Of a stretch of 64,000 nt of DNA, positions 61,143 to 64,000 are shown in pieces (position 1 is the stretch's first letter; each line of letters starts with the position of its first letter). The notes beneath the pieces are model-generated. The model was not told where the DNA came from, searched no databases, and was given only the letters and a program-made list of their open reading frames with translations. The stretch is taken from assembly GCA_012270485.1 (NCBI GenBank), contig JAAXIF010000098.1:62001-126000 (forward strand). Direction: 5' to 3'. The translations under genes and the position numbers were made by a program. This DNA comes from Sphingobacteriales bacterium. GTDB lineage: Bacteria; Bacteroidota; Bacteroidia; Chitinophagales; Chitinophagaceae.

Positions 61143-64000
61143 TTAAAACTTAACATCAACACCTACTGTGATAGTTCTTGTGTTAGGATAAGCATACAGT
61201 GAAAGCACCCCTGGTTGAACCGGTGTACCAGATTCTCTGTTAGCAAGACCCACTTCAGGAATACCACGGAACTTAGTACCAATGAAAAGGTTTGTTCCTT
61301 GTACATAGAATCTCAAACCTGCAAGTTTCAATGATCTAGCCAAATCTGAAGGCAGTGTATATCCAATCATCAAATCTCTCAGCGAAATGTAATCACCTTT
61401 TTCAAGGAATCTGTCAGTAGTCAGATTTTGCTTCTGACCAGCTTCAGTGATATTAGGTAATGATGCGTTATCACCTGGTCTTCTCCAATATTTACCAGCA
61501 TCTGTATATTGAGGGCGGAAACCAACTGAAGCATTACCACCATCAGCCAGATTATTCTGGTACATAGCATTGTAAATGTAGTTACCTCCTGAATAGTAGA
61601 ACTGAAGAGAAAAATCAAAGTTCTTATAGGTTAAGTTAGAATTGATATTTCCAAAATATTTAGCCAATGGAGATTTATCTCTTAACAACACAGCATTGTT
61701 CAGAGAGTATGTTTCAGTAACTGAACCATCAACTGCGAAGTACTGGTTTCTTCCGTTTGCAGGATTCACACCAGCCCATCTCACCATGTAGTAAGTATTC
61801 AATGGTTGACCAATTACTAGACGAGTATTGTTTGAAGATGGAACATTATCTGAAATCAGACTATTTACATTGTTCTTATTATTGCTGTATGCTACCGTTA
61901 CACTCCATTTCAAATCTTTCTTACGAATAATCTCGCCGGTAAGAGAAACCTCAATACCCTTGTTAGTCAAACTACCGATATTACTTAAAATAGAAGAGAA
62001 ACCAGTTGCCTGACTCACAGGTTGAGGATAAAGAAGGTCGTTGGTTTTTCTATTGTAGTAATCTAAAGTACCGGTAATTCTGTTTTCAAATAAACCGAAG
62101 TCAATTCCGATATCCCAGTTGGTATTTTTTTCCCAGGTTAAATCAGGGTTTGCAATCTGAGTAGGTACTGCAGCAGGTAAGTTGTTGTACGCTACGTTAA
62201 GCGCATAAGTTCCAAGAGAACCATAAAACTGGTTAGGAACGTTACCCGCAGTACCATAAGATGCTCGAACTTTTAAGTCTGACAGGAAGTTGACATTATC
62301 CATGAACTTTTCGTTCTTGGCATTCCACCAAGCACTGGCAGCCCAAAAGTTAGCAAAACGATTGTTAGCACCAAAACGAGAAGATCCATCTCTTCTTACA
62401 CTCAACTTAACTCCATATTTTTTATCAAAGTCATACCCAACTGATGAAAAATAAGAAATGATTGACCACTGGCTTCTGCTGGTAGTAGCTGTTTGAGCAG
62501 TAGCAGCATTATCCAATGTGTTCACAGAAGCTGTAGGAAAACCTCTTGCCGCTAATGTATAAGAATAGAAATTTCTCTTGGTGAATTCTTGCCCCAAAAG
62601 CACATTCACATTATGCTTTGAACCGAATGACTGAATCCAATTGGCAGTATTGGTAATTACATATTGAAAATCATTATTACCACCATCACTTTTTTGGTTA
62701 AAGCCCAAAATTGCTGCTAAGTTAGAACCTGGCTGTAAATAGCTTTCAGAAATATTAGTATTGTAGTTAAGAGCAGCTACTGATTTAAGCGTAATATTCT
62801 TATTCACTTTTCCTTCAAGAAATCCTGTAGCAAAAGTAGAAAGGTTATTGTTGAAGAAAGTATTCCTATCCTGTCCTTCTAATGCAGAGAAACCTTGCAT
62901 AGTAAGATTATAAGATCCATTTGGTAAAAATACCGGCTCATATGGATTGGTTAAGAAGTACGCTGTCCATGGAGCTTGAGAGTTAAATAATTCACGTGTT
63001 TGGTATTCTTTTGCATAGGCAGTAGACACATTAATACCCGTAGTTAACCAGCTTGTCGCTTTGTACTCTGCGTTTAAACGGGCACCGATTCTGTTTCGAA
63101 AGCTTTTGTAAACAATACCATCTTCATCAAAAGTATTCACTGAAAAATAGTATTTCATTTTTTCAGTTGCACCGCTGATAGATACTTCATGAGAACTTGT
63201 TTTACCTGGCTGTAAATAATAATCAAGCCAGTTAGAAGGAGCCCTGCTGACCATCAAATCCCAAAGACCTTGACGTTGAGCGTCTGTGATATTAGCAAGT
63301 GTAGCATTCGTCGGAAAAGCGCTACCTCTTCTATTAACAATCATTGAATCAATGATTGGGTTTGTAAGACCTACTTCATACTCCCATTTCAGTTTTTCAG
63401 CGGCAGACATGAAGCTTACATTTTTCAACTCTTGCAGAGAAACAAAACCTCTTTGATAAGAATATCTTACTTGAGGTGCACCAGGCTTACCATTTTTGGT
63501 AGTAACTACGATTACACCATTAGAAGCTCTTGAACCGTAAATAGCGGCCGAAGACGCATCTTTCAAAACAGAGATGGTTTCAATATCATTAGGGTTCAAT
63601 AATGAAAAAGCTGTACTAGTTACAGCGATTCCATCAATCATAATCAAGGGTTCATTAGACGCATTGATAGAACCTGTACCTCTGATACGCAGGAAACCTG
63701 CAGCACCAGGCTGACCACTTGCACCTACTACTTGTAACCCAGGAGCTTTACCTTGTAAAATTTGAGTAAAGTTCTGCATTGGTCTTTGAGCAATTTCTTT
63801 AGCACTAATTACAGATGTTGCACCATTCAGGTCTTTACGCTTAATTGCTTGATAACCTACAACTACTACTTCATCCAAACTTTTATCAGCCGGAGCCATA
63901 CGAATACTATATTCATTTTGGCTACTAATTCTCAATTCTTGAGTGAGCTGACCTACAGAAGAGATGACTAAAACTTTAACGTCAGCACCAACGCTAAATC
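61143..64000 (-). CDS. SusC/RagA-family TonB-dependent transporter (5' end beyond window)
   Basis: This is the C-terminal ~950 residues of a TonB-dependent outer-membrane transporter. The reading frame is open to the window edge, so the signal peptide and most of the N-terminal carboxypeptidase-like domain are outside. The end of that domain is visible (VLVISSVGQLTQELRISSQN), then the SusC signature SLDEVVVVGYQAIKRKDLNGA, and plug segments GKAPGLQVVGASGQPGAAG, IRGTGSINASNEPLIMIDG and SSAAIYGSRASNGVIVVTTK. The barrel ends TRTITVGVDVKF, with the terminal Phe. It pairs with the downstream SusD. Confidence 0.95.
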   Translation of the reverse strand, partial: FSVGADVKVLVISSVGQLTQELRISSQNEYSIRMAPADKSLDEVVVVGYQAIKRKDLNGATSVISAKEIAQRPMQNFTQILQGKAPGLQVVGASGQPGAAGFLRIRGTGSINASNEPLIMIDGIAVTSTAFSLLNPNDIETISVLKDASSAAIYGSRASNGVIVVTTKNGKPGAPQVRYSYQRGFVSLQELKNVSFMSAAEKLKWEYEVGLTNPIIDSMIVNRRGSAFPTNATLANITDAQRQGLWDLMVSRAPSNWLDYYLQPGKTSSHEVSISGATEKMKYYFSVNTFDEDGIVYKSFRNRIGARLNAEYKATSWLTTGINVSTAYAKEYQTRELFNSQAPWTAYFLTNPYEPVFLPNGSYNLTMQGFSALEGQDRNTFFNNNLSTFATGFLEGKVNKNITLKSVAALNYNTNISESYLQPGSNLAAILGFNQKSDGGNNDFQYVITNTANWIQSFGSKHNVNVLLGQEFTKRNFYSYTLAARGFPTASVNTLDNAATAQTATTSRSQWSIISYFSSVGYDFDKKYGVKLSVRRDGSSRFGANNRFANFWAASAWWNAKNEKFMDNVNFLSDLKVRASYGTAGNVPNQFYGSLGTYALNVAYNNLPAAVPTQIANPDLTWEKNTNWDIGIDFGLFENRITGTLDYYNRKTNDLLYPQPVSQATGFSSILSNIGSLTNKGIEVSLTGEIIRKKDLKWSVTVAYSNNKNNVNSLISDNVPSSNNTRLVIGQPLNTYYMVRWAGVNPANGRNQYFAVDGSVTETYSLNNAVLLRDKSPLAKYFGNINSNLTYKNFDFSLQFYYSGGNYIYNAMYQNNLADGGNASVGFRPQYTDAGKYWRRPGDNASLPNITEAGQKQNLTTDRFLEKGDYISLRDLMIGYTLPSDLARSLKLAGLRFYVQGTNLFIGTKFRGIPEVGLANRESGTPVQPGVLSLYAYPNTRTITVGVDVKF

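Overview
The window looks like a chromosomal segment of a member of the Bacteroidota, most likely the family Chitinophagaceae. The evidence is a GldD/GldE gliding cluster, a SusC/SusD pair, DUF1501/DUF1800 secreted proteins, several promoter boxes of the Bacteroidota type (TAnnTTTG), an AT-rich composition and few Shine-Dalgarno sites. Almost all of it is housekeeping sequence. I see no phage, insertion sequence, CRISPR array, rRNA or recognisable tRNA.

Layout. 1-5149: DUF72 protein, exported Cys-type sulfatase, an ECF sigma factor with a small membrane protein, a 72-residue protein and a half-length CarB (C-terminal ATP-grasp half only). 5228-9754: ComEC-like membrane protein, PurH and a DMT-family transporter. 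9757-16918 (minus strand): polysaccharide deacetylase, LutB-like protein, DUF3109 protein and the gldD-gldE-ssb-mutY cluster. 17135-20181: HU-like protein, TPR protein, a 31-residue very basic ribosomal-type protein missed by length cut-offs, and RNase G/E. 20265-28463: YugP-like protease, RadA, ComF, glutathione peroxidase, acetyl-CoA synthetase, WG-repeat protein, DUF1501 protein. 28602-34258: DUF1800 protein, then two peptide-transporter families (OPT and POT) transcribed divergently. 34352-41900: PurD, then the rod-shape cluster mreB-mreC-mreD-mrdA-rodA. 41915-50696: MBL-fold hydrolase, a sigma/anti-sigma/Spy-like operon, PEP carboxylase, AlkA-like glycosylase, MnmD, an NTF2-like protein, a prohibitin-like protein and small membrane proteins. 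50778-59441: M23 peptidase, AlaS, PDZ protein, DUF1028-TPR protein, GatB and a TlpA-type lipoprotein. 59710-64000: SusD and a SusC cut by the window edge.

The most unusual signal is not a gene. At least nine intergenic spots at gene 3' ends, often touching or containing the stop codon, carry degenerate tandem arrays with a strict 7-nt period. Most of them fold back as long inverted repeats. Each locus has its own heptad 'word', but after rotation most fit a common pattern close to K-T-S-V-A-W-N. A tenth spot has the same architecture with a 9-nt period. They probably act as transcription terminators or mRNA 3'-end structures, but the shared 7-nt period across different sequences suggests a specific mechanism that makes or recognises them.
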